This document shows positions 12,872-26,442 of a stretch of DNA of 64,000 bases, piece after piece. Position numbers and translations under genes: made by a program. The notes below the pieces were generated by a model. That model saw only the letters and a list, made by a program, of their open reading frames with translations. It made no database searches and was not told the origin of the DNA. Each line of letters starts with the position of its first letter. Positions within the stretch are counted from its first letter, which is position 1. The stretch lies in assembly GCA_024362935.1 (NCBI GenBank), contig JANCRA010000009.1:16499572-16563571 (forward strand), written 5' to 3'. The DNA is from Setophaga petechia. Taxonomy: Eukaryota > Chordata > Aves > Passeriformes > Parulidae.

Positions 12872-15502
12872 CTCCATACAGTTACATTCTGGGATATTTC
12901 ACTTTGAAACACAAATTCCAAATAAGCTTTCATGCAACAGTTAAAGACTGCTGAGAAATGTATGAAAACACAGATTGTGATCTAATTTGTGAAAAGAACT
13001 TCAAAAGATGCACATTTCATCATCTGATTCTCTAGCCAGTCCTCCAGAGGTAGCAGCAGAGTACTTTGGCTCTGTAAGAGCATTAAAAGGTATCTTCTGC
13101 CTAGTGACATTGCCAAAGCTAGGGAGACTTGGGAGACAACAGAACTGTGAGGATGCAGTTAAGCGGGACTTCACCCTCTAGTTCTTATTACAACAATGCT
13201 ATAATTCATATTAGCTCAAAAACTTCAGCAAAATCAATCCAAACTATGTCTTCAAGTTTCTGGTTTAATAGGATTGCTTTTGATGAAACTCTCCAGAATT
13301 TCAAAATCCAAACACAGTTAATGCTATTCTAGTTATGGGTTTTACCAGCTGAAATTCACCAAGTAAATATAAATGTTTGCTTACATGTTAGTTTAGCATT
13401 CTACAGTAAAAAAATTTTTTTTGAAATAAATTAAGCAAAACAAACTCTGTGAGTCTAAATTGTTAATGGTTTATGCCAGTAATATTGCTGAAAGCAGCAT
13501 AATTAATCCAATTTTCACCAGTTGTATGGTGTGAAGTAAAGCATATATTCTAAGCTGTTAAATCCTTTTTAGTAGTATAAAAATCAAACTTAAGCAAATT
13601 TTCTTTTGTGCCACCTCAGTGTAGAAACGTTCATTTTAAATTAAAGCAGTCAAACTCAACACTAAAGGGGTTTTGATGTGCAACTTAATTCTAATAAATT
13701 TTAATGGCTCTTACTTTTCATACATAGCATGTGGAACTTGTTAATTAAAAGCTACTCCCTTGCGTTAGGTCTTGATCACGTTCCAGCATCTCTCTTAATG
13801 TGCTACTAAAATCTCTCTTTGACAGCCCAGAGCGGGAGGCTCTGAATGCCATCAACTCCCAGCAAACTTCCCAGGTTGCTTTGCACTTTGGAGGTTTTAC
13901 ATGGTCTAAAAGTCAGACTGGACTGCTGTGATCATCCTTGTTGGATGAGCACCCACTTCCTGGCTCTGCACATCCTCAGAGGGCTCAAGTCCAGGGCTCA
14001 CCAAAATTAGATTTTGAGTAGTTAGGAGCAGACACAGAGTACACATGCTAGTCGCACTTACCTGATGGCTCACTGGTTTTGCTCTGGTACCCACCAAAGA
14101 AGAAATGCAGTTACTGATATCAAACATCAGAGCTTTTGAAAATGAAAGTATTGTTTTATCAGCTATAGGGAAAATTTTGAGGAAAACAGGCTACAGAGAA
14201 CTCTGATTCTCTTACCTTTCTCCACTGGTAGCTTGATAATATATATCCTATGGCTCTGCAGTAGCTTATTGACATCTGTTCTCTGTCCTCATGTAGATCC
14301 CCAAAGGCTGTTCCTCCTCTGGTCAGAAGGCCCTGTCCCTGGCAATTCAGGTTTAAGTGCTGACTGCACAAAGGGACTCAGCATAAAGCCTAGCCAGGTT
14401 CCCAAGATGCCTCTACCTCCTCACTGCTTTTCCAGAGCTCACTGTGGCTTCTGCTCTTTTTGCACCATTTCCCTTCATCTAGGCCAAGAGTCTGCCAGAG
14501 GGAGAGGTGAAGCTAGGCTCAGTTATTATCTCAGGTCAGTGCATGGCACTCCCAGACCTTGCCAGAGCAAGCCCAGCCATAGTGCACTGGACATCCACCT
14601 GGAGTCCCTGCACAAAGCTCAGCGCAAGATTTACTCTGATTGTTCCTCGGTTGAAAGCACTGTCCTCCTAAGGAAACCACAAGTAGTTATTTAAGGTTTC
14701 TAGTCTTGATTGAAAGCCTTCAAATAAAGCCCTTCCAATGATTAAGTGCCCCTGTGAACCCAGTGCTCAGGGTCCTCATGCACAGATTCCCCATCCTCAG
14801 GTCCCATCTTGGACTTGCAGCTGCCACCAGCAGCACAGTGAGCCCTTCATGCAGATATCTGCAATACCACTTTCCAGCCCTTTCTCCTCCAGCCACTCTA
14901 ACCTGCAAGGTCCAGTTATTCCTTGGACTGAGGAACAATGGTTATGGCTCTGTCGCTTGGGTCCCATTGGAATCACAGAAAACGAGATGCAGTTTCTGCT
15001 CCTGTGCTACTCTAATATGAAACTGTAGAATAACAAAATAGAAATTCAGGTCTTTATCTCAAATCTCTTCCTGCACAAGTAAACAGCTTCCTCTGTAAGG
15101 AAAAAAATGCTGCATGAAACCTCCTTTAATCAACTCAAACTTGGAGGTAACCTCAATTCATAAAAGGGACTAAATTAAATACTCTTTATCCTTGCAATTT
15201 GAGGTGGGGGAAATCAGTCAACATCTACAGTCTGCCCACGTGCCTTCCTCTGTCTTTCCTGCCTTCCCTCACTTCTGAGCAGTTCAGCTTTGCTTAGCCA
15301 GGTCCTTGGAGAGATGGAAAACCAGCAGCACCTGGCACAGACAGATATATTTCGTGGAAGCCCAGCTCTGCACACAGTGGTCCCTGGCAGAGAGCAGCAT
15401 CCCCACGCCGGTGCCCGCTGGCCTCTGCGCAGTCCAGCGAGGGCTCTGCTGAAATGAACTTTCTTGAGGCGAACCTGCGGGTGAGTGCTAAAGATCAGGA
15501 TG
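12872..15502. other. Intergenic sequence with an AT-rich, homeobox-site-rich stretch
   Basis: No gene recognised. The part 13440-13760 is AT-rich with many TAAT, TTAATTAA and ATTAATCC motifs and occasional CpG, like many distal developmental enhancers. The frame at 14233-14694 (153 codons) has no family features. Confidence 0.45.
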
Positions 15503-15570
15503 CTGGCAGGGAAGATGTGCAGCAAGGCATAAAGGAGCTTTTCTGCGGAAGTGCTCTTGGACAAACATGC
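15503..15570 (+). repeat. Diverged direct repeat, copy A
   Basis: This is the partner of copy B about 530 bp downstream. Copy A keeps a CpG (CTGCGGAAG) where B has CTGTGGAAG, so A may be the more ancestral. The family is not recognised: it could be an old interspersed repeat or a local duplication. Confidence 0.75.
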
Positions 15571-16032
15571 TTAACTCTGAGGAAATGCCAGACTAGGCAG
15601 AGAGGGGAATGAAAGTTGCCCCGTTAACCAGGGAAGAGGCAGAAGTTTCCTGAGTCCCAACCAGCAGCAGCTGGCAGGGCCACCTGAGCAGCAGAGCACC
15701 CAGATGCATGGCCTCATTGGCTCAAGGACAAAACCTATTAAAGATCTTGAAAGTGTTAGCAGGATTACTGGGGATGTGCTAACAAGTGAGCTCCCAGCAT
15801 GGACTCATTTTCCTACAGCCACTTAGCGGGGGTCATCAGATAGTGATATTTCCTTACTACTGAGCTGCACTGGATTAAAGCTGCACTCTTCCCTGTGACA
15901 TGGGGGGCTTTCTGGCACCCAAACTATTTTTTTTCAATGGCAAGTTACCAAGATGTATTACACATGGCAGGTTGAGATCAATGCTATCGTTTTTACCAAA
16001 CAAATAGCCATGCATCGCAAAAGGTCAATAAA

Positions 16033-16104
16033 CTGGCAAAGGAAAATGTACAGCTAGTCATAAAGAAGCTTTTCTGTGGAAGTGTTCTTGGATAAATAAA
16101 CATG
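16033..16104 (+). repeat. Diverged direct repeat, copy B
   Basis: This aligns with copy A at 15503-15570 over about 70 bp. It shares CATAAAG(A/G)AGCTTTTCTG, then GGAAGTG and TCTTGGA, with mostly transition differences and a 4-bp insertion near the end. Confidence 0.75.
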
Positions 16105-19100
16105 AGTTCTTGTAAACACTGTGTACTTTCCAGATGCAAATATTCAGAAGGTGTGCTCAAAAAAGCCTGAGATGGTTCCAGCTCAGCATTTTATTAATTG
16201 GAGACGGTGAATTTTCGGTCAGTTATTAAGTGAAACTTAATGTGAAAAAGTGTTTGTTTGCCTAGTCAGGCTTACTACTTACACCAAGATGTTGATAAGA
16301 GCATTCAAAACAGTAAAAGATACTTTGGATGTTAGAAAACACCTTGTGCAATATAGTGAGATTAGATATGGAGCAGGTTGCAGGACACAGGAAGGAAGGT
16401 AGAATGGCAGGGCAGCAGTTTACAGAGTTCAAACAGGGGTTGGATTGGTTTGGTTCTGCAATATTGTTTGGTATCTTTAGAAAATTTTAACTATGTGCTT
16501 TTTCCTTTCAAATTTTAGTTTTATTCAAGCCTGAGAGCTGTTTGAAAACAGGATTTCTACTTGTTGTGTGAAAGATGAAAAATTTAATCACAAGAGAGTA
16601 ACCCTGCTGGGCTGGGAGGGTGAGGTATTGTTCCAGTTTAGGAGCACACCTGAGGGCACAGGTTTAAAGACTCTGGGCTCTTTCAAGAGTGTAGAGGATG
16701 TCTGAAGCATCATTGAAACAACCAGACCCTGCCACCAAAGCAGACATCTGTCAAGGGCTGGCACCTCTGCCACAGCCCCATGGAGAGTTTTGGTGGGGGT
16801 ACACTGTCCCACGCTCAGTAGTTATTAAACTCAGTGGTTGTTTTCCTAACTTGTCCTGAGAGTTTTAATTACTCTTGCTCCAAGCACACAGCCACCCTGC
16901 TTCATGAAAAGCTGGACAGAAAGCACCTGTTGGGGTTAGGCAGTTCACCTCCTGCCTGGTTTGGGATTACTCCTACTGCACGCTTCCTGGCTTTTATTTT
17001 CCCCCAGAATAACTTCAAAACCTCCAAGCAGCACATCTTCTGCACCTTCCTCCACAAGCTTGGCCCTAAGGTTTGGGAGAGCACACAGCTCTTCTCTGCT
17101 CATTGGGAAGCTGGAAATGCACATCCTGTACCCTCTCAGCTCAAAAACGGAACTCAGTTTGCATGTCCGTGGAGATTGTGTGAAAATAACTCTGTGTGTT
17201 TAGGTCCAAACCAGCATAAGATACACATCATACAGAGGTCATCTGCAGTCTGCAGCTTAAACACAGCATGGGTGTAAGCAGATCAGAGATGCATCACAGA
17301 GCCTTGTCATGCAAATAACTCCGACATCCATGTATGGCCTTTCCTCAGGTTTCCTTCTCCAGCAGGAGGAATTTGAGCCTACTTTTTCCCCCCTGAGCAA
17401 TTCACAGGGGTTCCCAGCAAAGGCACTGCCAAAGGGCTGAGGCTCAGTGGGGCAGAGGAATGAGCTTCTGCAGAGTGTCCAGCTGTGCACAGAACCCTCC
17501 AAGGGGGCTGCCTCGGGTGTCATGTAACAATACATCCCAAGGCTACTCCTGGAATGCCTCTGAGGCTTTGTCCTGGCCCCCATTGTAGCTGTTTCCCAAG
17601 CCACCTCACACTCTTGTAATGACCAGAAACAAAAGTTGTTATCCTGCACTGTAGGAAGCTCTGAGCAAAACCCACTACAGTGTGTAACTCAGAATGAGGG
17701 TCTGGTGCTCTCTGGCTCCTGCCAGCACTGAGTGGTGCCACAGTCCTGCTGCTCCATCAGCCGAAGCTTCCAACATCCTGCCTTGGTCCCCTAGCTGCTG
17801 CCCACATCCTGCCTGGCCATCCCAACACGCCTCACATCATTCATCCCACAGCCATGCCAGGAAGACCCAAACACAGGACTTCCAAGAGGAAGCTAGCACC
17901 ATTTTAGTCTCAGTGTAAATAGTTTTGCAGTGCTGTTTTTGAGCCCAGGAATTTCCCCCAAACAGGGAAGAATCCAGGAGCAGGTGGGGAAAGCATGTGA
18001 GACAGGATGCTGAGTCAGCAGCCTGACATCTCCATAATGGATGCCAGAGGAGACACATGCACCCACTCCAGGCAGCAATTGTCCAGTGGGGAGGGATCCA
18101 TGCACACAAGTCCTCAGCCACAAGACCCATTTGGTGCTGGCAGATTTGCTGGTGGAAAAGCTGGGCAAATCCAGGACACCTGAAGCTGCTGCAAAGGGTA
18201 CATTCTTGCTCAAAAAGGTCCAAAACCATCTTCTACTCCTGCAGCGTAGGCCATGTCTCTGCTGCAGTGATGGTTGACCTTGGAGGATGGAAGTAGGAGG
18301 AAAAGTTGATAGACACAAGGGCAGCTTGCTTTTCTTCTTGTCATGCGTGGCTTTTTTATTTTTTAATCCATTTTTGTACCAACTATTCCCCTACTGCTTC
18401 TATGCCTTAAGAAAAAGCTCATTTCCTTTCTTCTTTTAGCTAGAGACCAAAAATATTCACCAAACTCTAAGAAAAAACTCACTGTACTGTTTGATAGAAA
18501 CACATTATCTTTATCTTATGAAGGGTCATGCTACCAGGGGTCCCTCTTCAAGGTGAAATGAACCTTTGATACTGTCCTACTTGTTCCCAAGATATGAGGA
18601 CTTGAGCCTCAAGGCACTCTCAGGATAAGAAACTGCTGAAAAAATATAAATATCTGTCTAGATCTGGGGATTTAACAGATTTCTGGAAGTTCTCTTTTGC
18701 TCACAAGCCCACATTTGAATCAAAATCAATTCTCCCTCTCTCTTTTCCAATATTAAATCTGACTTAAAGGAAAGCCTAAAGGAAAAGCATAAAGTGAAAT
18801 AAGCAGAAGCAGAGAAAGCATGGTTCTCACAAAGAACAGCAAAAGGAGGAGAATAAAAGTGTTCATTCTGAAAGCCAGGTAGGCTTCATGCACCAGTTGT
18901 ACACTCAGTCCCTTTTTAGACATCACAGTTGTTCACCACCCACCTGACTATTATCCTCCCCCTTGATCTGGGGGACTTTCCATCTCTTCCTCCCCTGGAT
19001 GATTACATGACCTTTCATCACTAGGACGAGCTGCCTTCCATTAGCCCAGTCTCTCCTCCCCTCCTTATCCTCAGAAATCTGGCAGAGACTGCTGACTCCA

Positions 19101-22100
19101 TCCTTTTCTCCAGAGCAAGGCTGTCCTCCAGAAAATGTCTCTGCCTCCCCTCAAGCATGTCCTGGAGGTACCTGCCTGAAGCAGGCTGAATTGTACCTCA
19201 GTTTAAAGCCCAACATAGCCTGAAGCAGACAACAAGAGCCACGTCCTTCCTATTTTTGACCCTGGATCTTATACTGGTAAACTCCAGACATCACTTATTA
19301 TACTACTTCAAGTCACAGCATTCAAGATTTTTTAGTTTATTGACTGCTGACACAAATTCTTTGTATATTGTGACATTTTTGGCTCATTCCTCACTTCTTT
19401 ATGTTTAGAGCAGAGAAACAAAGGAAGGGGAGGGTGGAGTAATCTTACACTCTCTATTAAAAGCAGTGATGGAGCATTCAAAGCAAAGCACATAGCAGAG
19501 GCAATCACAAGGCTGGAGAAAACAGTTGGATGTGTGTCTCCCATGACAATTTTTTCCCCTAATGCATAGCAAAGGAAAAGGGGCTCAGAATTCACACATC
19601 ATGCAAACTACAAAAATTCTTGAGAACATACTAATGAGAATTAAATGCTGGTAGGTGCTCTCAGATGTCATCTGAGAAACTGAAGTGGCGAGTACCAGAA
19701 ATAGGTTGCCAGCTGTCTCTGGTCATATTCTTTGTACAAGAATGCTAACAGTTTCCCCCTCCTATACACCCAGGGACAAATTCTGCCATCGCGTAAATCC
19801 ATGCAAGCCTCCAGCTTTTCCAGGACTGCACAGCTGTAAAAGGAATCTCACAGTTTTATTAAAGGCTGAGAAAAAACATTTGGCAGTGCTGCCTGCTGTC
19901 AGCTACCGCCTTTCTGGGAAGCTCTAGCAGCCCAGCCTGGCTTGCAGCATCTCATCCCCCACGGCACACTCAGCACATTCAGCACATTAGGAGGACAGTA
20001 TTTTAACTCCCCACACTGTGGGCAAAAATGCCCCACTTAGGGCAAAAACGAGACAGGTGCCAGGCATCTTGAGCGTCAGCCAGGCAGTTTACTCACAGTT
20101 GCATTATTCCCTGTGTTTGCCTCCCCCTGAGTGGTGCAGGCTTCTCCTCCATGCTGCACTGCAGCTCTGCTGTGCTTGGCTGCTGCACGAGGAAGCCTGT
20201 CCCAGTCTGGCAGAGTGCAGATGCCACTGCTGCCTTCTCCACAATGCCCAGCACAGTGGGTGGAGCTGTTCTGAGGTGTCCATCCTCAGGACCTGCGCCC
20301 ACACAAATCTGAGAAAGTTATTTCCAAAAGCTCCATTGTTCCCGGTGATGGCAACAGCTCAGGTCTCACTGTGGCAGGCCACATATTTCATTTTGGAAAT
20401 GGACATGTTGTGATTCAAGGCTGGACACCATGTCTTGTTTCAAACTTACAAATATCTTCCAATAATTGTATCTCCAGTTTGAAAATTGCCTCACTGAAAT
20501 CTTTTCTGTACCTAGCTTGGTCTCTTCTGTGTACCAAAGATAGAGGAATAATTTTCAGTGCTCCTTTATGGTTAACAGTTACTGGAAAAAAAATCCCCCT
20601 TCCTCTTCTGCAGTTTCACCAATTATTTCTGCTTCACACCACATTTCTAAATAATTTGCTGTCTATGAATATCCCCTTTCCCTCCACTGTTCCTTTATAC
20701 CCACACTTTTTGCAACTTGAGTAAGTAACCAAATTTCAGTGTCCTACATGTTCTCTCCATTGGGAAGAAAATGACGCAAACAAGAATTTCTTTTATTTTT
20801 TGCTGCAGTCCTATTTATTTAGAGACTTTACATAAGGTCCTTCTGCCCTGAACCCAGCAGGATTCAAACCTCAGGAGATGGTTTCTTTGCTCACTGACCC
20901 AGTGATTATTCAATCCCCCAAGGCCCCCTAAAGTGAGACCCCCCGCAATGTGTGTCTTGCCCCACTCCCTTAAAGGCTTCCCCACTCACCCACAGGCTCT
21001 GATCCCTTCCCCACTAACTCACCTCAAGTTTCTTGTCCCATACAGGCAGCCACCACCACACAGATTTTCCCACACAGGCTTCCTGGAAGGCCCCTTCCCA
21101 CCAGTCCAACTGGGATTTCAACCTTCTTTAAAGTCCCAGTGTTTTGAAAATCTGTAAAGCAAAACCTACTTCAATCTCACATTAAGCTTGAATTATATCC
21201 ACCAGGAGCAATGGGGTATCTCCCAGGTTATCAATTTTAAAAAAATATTCTCTCTATTTTACTGCTCACCTCTCTGTCTTTACTGGATCTGTGGTGAAGT
21301 TCTCAGTACCTCAGTACTGATGGCAAATGGGACAGCATTACCATGGCTGGGTACAGCCCAACACGCTGGATGCTGTGTCAGCTCCCCTGGAGTCAATCTG
21401 ACATTTTTAAGGCAATGAAAGAAGGTTGTACTAGGCAAGCTGTGCACAATGAGCAGGAACCTTTTCTTCAATAATAACCTCTAACAAATGGGAATTGAAA
21501 AAACCGTTGCCAAGATGTTCTTTTGAAGGTGGAAAATGTTGCCTCCTAAAATTAAATTGCACAAAGCTGGACAAAGAAAGATAGCAAATCACGTGCCAGA
21601 CAAACTGCCACTCAGCTTGTACCTTACTTTCTAAATATAAAAACAACCTACTGCTTACACTGACAGTTCAGCACATAAGCAAGAAGGCAATGATGTATAA
21701 CATCATACTGAGCTGAGCCTGCAGAAGCACACACTCAACTTAGCTACCTCTCTGTAATTATTTATGAAAGGGTACTGGGGAGATAGGGAAAAAAATGTCC
21801 AAAGAAGAGCAGCAGCAGCACAGAGGTTGCTCAGCTGAGGCTCTTTTGTCCACAGGGGTTGTCCAAACTCACAGCTATGAGTGGCCCCCACCAGTCGCAA
21901 AGAGACTCTTACCCCGTGCCCTCTCAAGATAATTTGTTGCTCTGTTCCTTTATGTAGCTGCTTAGAAACACTTCTTTAAAATATCTGCAAGCCAATGCAA
22001 TAGCTTCTGATATGCTTGGCCACAAAGGCTCTCTCAAAATTTTTCCTGAAACCCATTTCTGGAGAGAAGCGAGATAGAAAATGTTCATCTTTTCTTACCC

Positions 22101-24012
22101 TTATCATCCCACTCCATTCAGCGCTGTAGAGAGCCTTCTTCAGTCTTAACCAATGTTTGGTACAGGACACCCTGCAGATTTACAGGTTTCTTATTTTATT
22201 CCATGTCTCATGCAGGAAGAGAGTCAGACAGCCAAAAAAAAAAGTAAGGCGCAGATATTTTTCTTACTTCTAGTTCTGTACCCTTTAGTTTCTCAATTGG
22301 CCAGCACCACCAGCTCACCACTGCTGCACTGGAGTTCCCTTTCCTTTTAAAATTATAACAAAATCAATTCACTTTTCTATGAAGTTATTTTTAGATCTAG
22401 TTTTAAAAAAAATCCATTTGTAGCTGTTCTTTGTAGCTACATTTTATTAAAAAAAGTTTTCAAAAAGACTGTGATTCATAATGCCTAAGCTCATGCATAA
22501 AATTATATTGATTACCTAGAAGTTTACAGAATTTCATGCACTATTGCTTTAATTTTAAAGCAAAACCTCAAATCTCAGGAAACTCTGAAGATCTCAGTCT
22601 TGTCTTAATACAAAATCAAATCCTTTTCCTTAAGGGGATGGAATGGATTCTCTTTAGCCAGCAGTTCATGAACTGATAGATTTTACCCTCATGCTGCTCC
22701 AGCATCATCATACTTTCTCATCCTTCAGATCTTTATAAATTTTCAAAGCTACATCCTGAAACTCTGAGCTCTAGAAGAACCGTGATCCACCATCAGCTCC
22801 AGTATGTGCTGTGGCAGCTAAAATTGGGTTAAACTGGGAATTGGAGCTGAGAGCATGAAGGGAACTGAGAGTAGTACTACTTTTAAGTGTATGCCCTTAA
22901 CAAAGGAAGGTAATACATGAAAGTAGATTTCACTAGATGCAGCATCTTAACCTTATAAAAATTGTCTGTTCACTAAACTGTAATTACAAAGGTTCCTAAT
23001 TGTCCTGTTTTGTGTCCCTATGCCAGCTGAACCCAAAAACACAGCTTACCATGAACATGAAGGAACCCAAACATGAAAGCTCTGACCATGCCTGCACTTC
23101 AGTGACCATTTGCACAGACACGTTCTGCCAGCAGCAGGGTCTCAGTGACGCCACATTGGTTTGGAGGGAGAGGAAACATAGCAGTTTTTCTGAATATTCA
23201 TCTCTAAATTCCAGGGAATTGTTGGCATTTAATACAATGTAACATGGCAAATATGTTGAGAAGTTACTTTGATTAATTAGGTATCATCTCCTGCATTTTG
23301 TGTCTTGGCATTTCATGATCCCTTTCTGGGCTAGAAATATTTTAGTACATCAAGGTAGGTAATTTCAGGATCAGTTCTGTCAGAGCAGAAATGGAAGACC
23401 TGCAGCACTGACTTTCCAGAATCTTTTCTAGTGAACTAACCTGAAAAAACCAAGTTTGGTTTCACAGTTCCTTTCAGCTGGATCCCCTGCCAGTATGAAT
23501 TTCAAAAGCCTGCATCATGATTTGAACATATTCCTATGCCAAGTGGTTTCCACTAAGTTAACAGACAGAAGTGCTCAGCCCCATGCTGCAAATCTTTTCA
23601 CATTCCAGAGGACTTGAGTAAATGGGCACCGGGTGGTCATTCACATACTCTGTCTAGCAAAACAATGTTCCCAGCTTACTTACACAGAGCAGAAGTGTTC
23701 TAGGAATTTGCAAGTGTCGTGTTCTTAGAAACAGTGACCTGCAGCCACTTCTCCTGAAAGCATAAGCCTTACTGGTGGTTTGGGGACAGATGCTCATTTG
23801 CACTGGAAAGGTCAAACAAGTTTGGGGTGAACAGATTCAGGAGAGCAATAGTGCTGCTCTTCCCCTAGGGGATAGCTCAGTGTTGTTAGCATAGCTCACA
23901 TCCTGGATGCAGGATTGCTCACATGGAGATGTCTCCAGATGTCCATCTTTGTGTCCATCTAGCTGGAGGCTGTAGGTGAACAGGGGTAAAACCTAAAGAT
24001 CCCGTGAAGAAA
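16105..24012. other. Intergenic sequence, nothing recognised
   Basis: About 8 kb of non-coding DNA. The stretch 16600-18300 is richer in G+C and shows several open frames of 100-147 codons on both strands. None has a recognisable domain or codon pattern, and they overlap one another. A C-rich stretch near 20930-21110 is low complexity. Confidence 0.55.
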
Positions 24013-24051
24013 ATACCTTTAGTATCTATAAAGATACCTTTAGTATCTATA
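24013..24051 (+). repeat. 21-bp tandem duplication
   Basis: ATACCTTTAGTATCTATA occurs twice, at 24013-24030 and 24034-24051, without mismatch. Each copy contains the short dyad ATAC-CTTTA-GTAT. The perfect identity suggests a recent duplication. Confidence 0.85.
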
Positions 24052-26397
24052 TGAACAATAAGAAGACACTGTCAAATGGTAAATGTGAGAAACCAGACTC
24101 CATATGGAGCTGGCAGGAATGAACTGTTTGTAGCACTGAGCCCTCAGTGTAACTCACACTATACACACGCAAGTATCAGCTCCCTGCGCTCCTATTTTTG
24201 CAACTGCAATCACATCATAGTAGGGCTCATCAGATACACTGCAGCCTCATTCAGAATATTTCCACCTTTACCACCATTTCCTCCACCTGTTCAGTCTGTG
24301 AGCAGGAAATGCCACCTCCCGTTTCTTTCAGTTTTAAAGTAATGTCACATCAGACAATACTCGCAAATTTGCTCTTTCTGGTCTGCCATAACAAAAATAA
24401 CAAAACAATTCAACATTGTGCGACTCAGTCCTTTAGACCTCCTTTTGCCTTGCAGGAACTTCCAAAATCCCCTTTTGGATTTCCCCATCTTGTAATTCGC
24501 TCACGGAAGAAAAAGATATGACAAACAAAACTTACAAGCATGACCTTCCATGAACTCAGTCTTGTCTTACTGAAAATGTCTAACTTAAATATTGTCTAAA
24601 TTTTACATATCAAAAATATATTTTTCAGACAGGACTTTCCTCTTGAACTATCTAGCTTAGCTGAAGTTTTCTCACTGAAGATTTAGATTACTATTGTTCT
24701 TCCACTGACAGCAAGTGAGAACTCCTATGCCTCTGAGATGGTGTTTTTTCATTTCAGAGGGTTTAAACTATTAAAAAAATCCAGTGAGAAGTAATCCTAG
24801 TTGTTACACAATGTCCTTTGAAGTATTTAATTGGGGCTTTTTTACATCTGCAGTTGGTGATTTTGGATGTAGTGTGTCGAGTTAAAAAAATACACATCAC
24901 TTTGAAATAACGACCTTTGTGTGTATTTATAATTAAACTAGCTTGTAGAGTGACTTGTATAGCTTCCCTCTCTTTAGATACAAAAGAAGAGAAACTCAGA
25001 CCTTGCTGAAGCCAACAAGAAAACTCTGATTGGCACAAACAGCACCAGGTGCTCACCTGTAATCTATATCATAAAACCATAATTGGCCATCTCCTTTAGG
25101 ACTAAACTAAGAGGAATGTTGAAGGTCAGGACGAAGGTGTATTTGCAGCCTGCATAGTTTCTGTACACATTAATAGTCCTTCATGGGTATTATGTTCACA
25201 TTTTTCAGAATGTATTTGTGGTATTTTATTTGCTAAAGCCTGGTCGGGTGGTCGCTGCTGTCTGAGACAGACAATTATGGCAGTCCCAACCATACCTAAC
25301 CAGCAAAACTAAACAGAACTGAGCTTGCCCAGGTAAGCTGTACCTGGTCAGGAGCAGTGCTGCCCATTGTAGCACCACTGTATCTTTCTCTATCTGTCTT
25401 AGTGAGGACACCAGGAAACAGAGAAACGAAACATCTCTTCAGGAAGGATGACAAATGCTGAAAGAACACGGTATCTACAGCAGCAGAGCTGTACAGTTTC
25501 CTTAATTTGCCTTCTTTTCTGTCCCAGCAGAAGAGGAAGATGAGTTTACAGAATGGCAACTACCTCTGTCACAGGGAATTTGCTTAGCTGAATCCTGACT
25601 CATGCTGCTCATCTTTCCTGGAGTTAAGAGCTCTGCTTTTGCTTGTTCACTGCACAGCAAAGAAAATCAAGCTGGCACATCAGACAAGACACAGTGTTAT
25701 GCCTGGCAGCTGTTGTAATGTTTGACTTTTGGGATCAAATCATCAGCCTAGGTAGGTATTTTTTGGTGGCTAAAAGAAAGGCAAGCAAAGGGTGCCCTAA
25801 GCAGAAGCTGAACTAAAGCCTATCTCCAAGTCCTCAGGACCCTTTCCAGTGCCCCTGAGGTGCCCCAGGGAACCTCAAGGACTGCAATGTCATTGCTGAA
25901 GCTATTGGCTCTGCCTCTCACTCTGAGAGTAGCAGCCTTGACCACCTTGTTGGGTTGCAGCACTGTCCACCTCCGTGCCACGGGCCCAGGCTCACAGCTA
26001 CTGCCTCCCCACTGCCTGCAAAGTGAAGTGAGAAAGTTTCTGTAGCACTAAAGCAGTAAAGGTCACATAAAGGGAAATTCTATTTTGGCCTATTTCTCTG
26101 TACTTTGATTTTTAGACACCTTTTCATGTAATTCACACAGGTCAGTCCAAACACTGGCAGCTCAGAAGCTCAAGTCAATCCAAGGCATGTGAAACAAAAT
26201 AGGATCATTTCCCCTAAAATTTCCCTGGTCCAGTTTCCAAAGTATGCACCCTTTTCCAACTACTTCTCGAATATGTTCTGTCATGAACATAAATTAAAAT
26301 CAAGCCTGCTGGCTGCAGAATAATTAGCATACTAAATGGGTTTCTGCTTCCAGAGAGAGAATTTTGTTTCTGAAGGTGACTTTCTTCTGAAGGAGCC
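24052..26397. other. Intergenic sequence, nothing recognised
   Basis: Mixed-composition non-coding DNA with no recognisable gene, RNA or repeat. Confidence 0.6.
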
Positions 26398-26442
26398 AAC
26401 ACACTCTGCTGCAACACATTCTGCTGCAACACACTCTGCAGC
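26398..26442 (+). repeat. 15-bp tandem repeat, three copies
   Basis: Three units of AACACACTCTGCTGC with one or two changes per copy. The period is a multiple of three, so it prints a VLQQS-type repeat in a minus-strand frame, but that frame is short and has no gene context. Confidence 0.85.

Noticed and set aside
14233..14694. 153-codon plus-strand frame with a hydrophobic start
   Set aside because: The start is not supported by any promoter or splice context, and the sequence is Ser/Pro/Leu-rich in a random manner.
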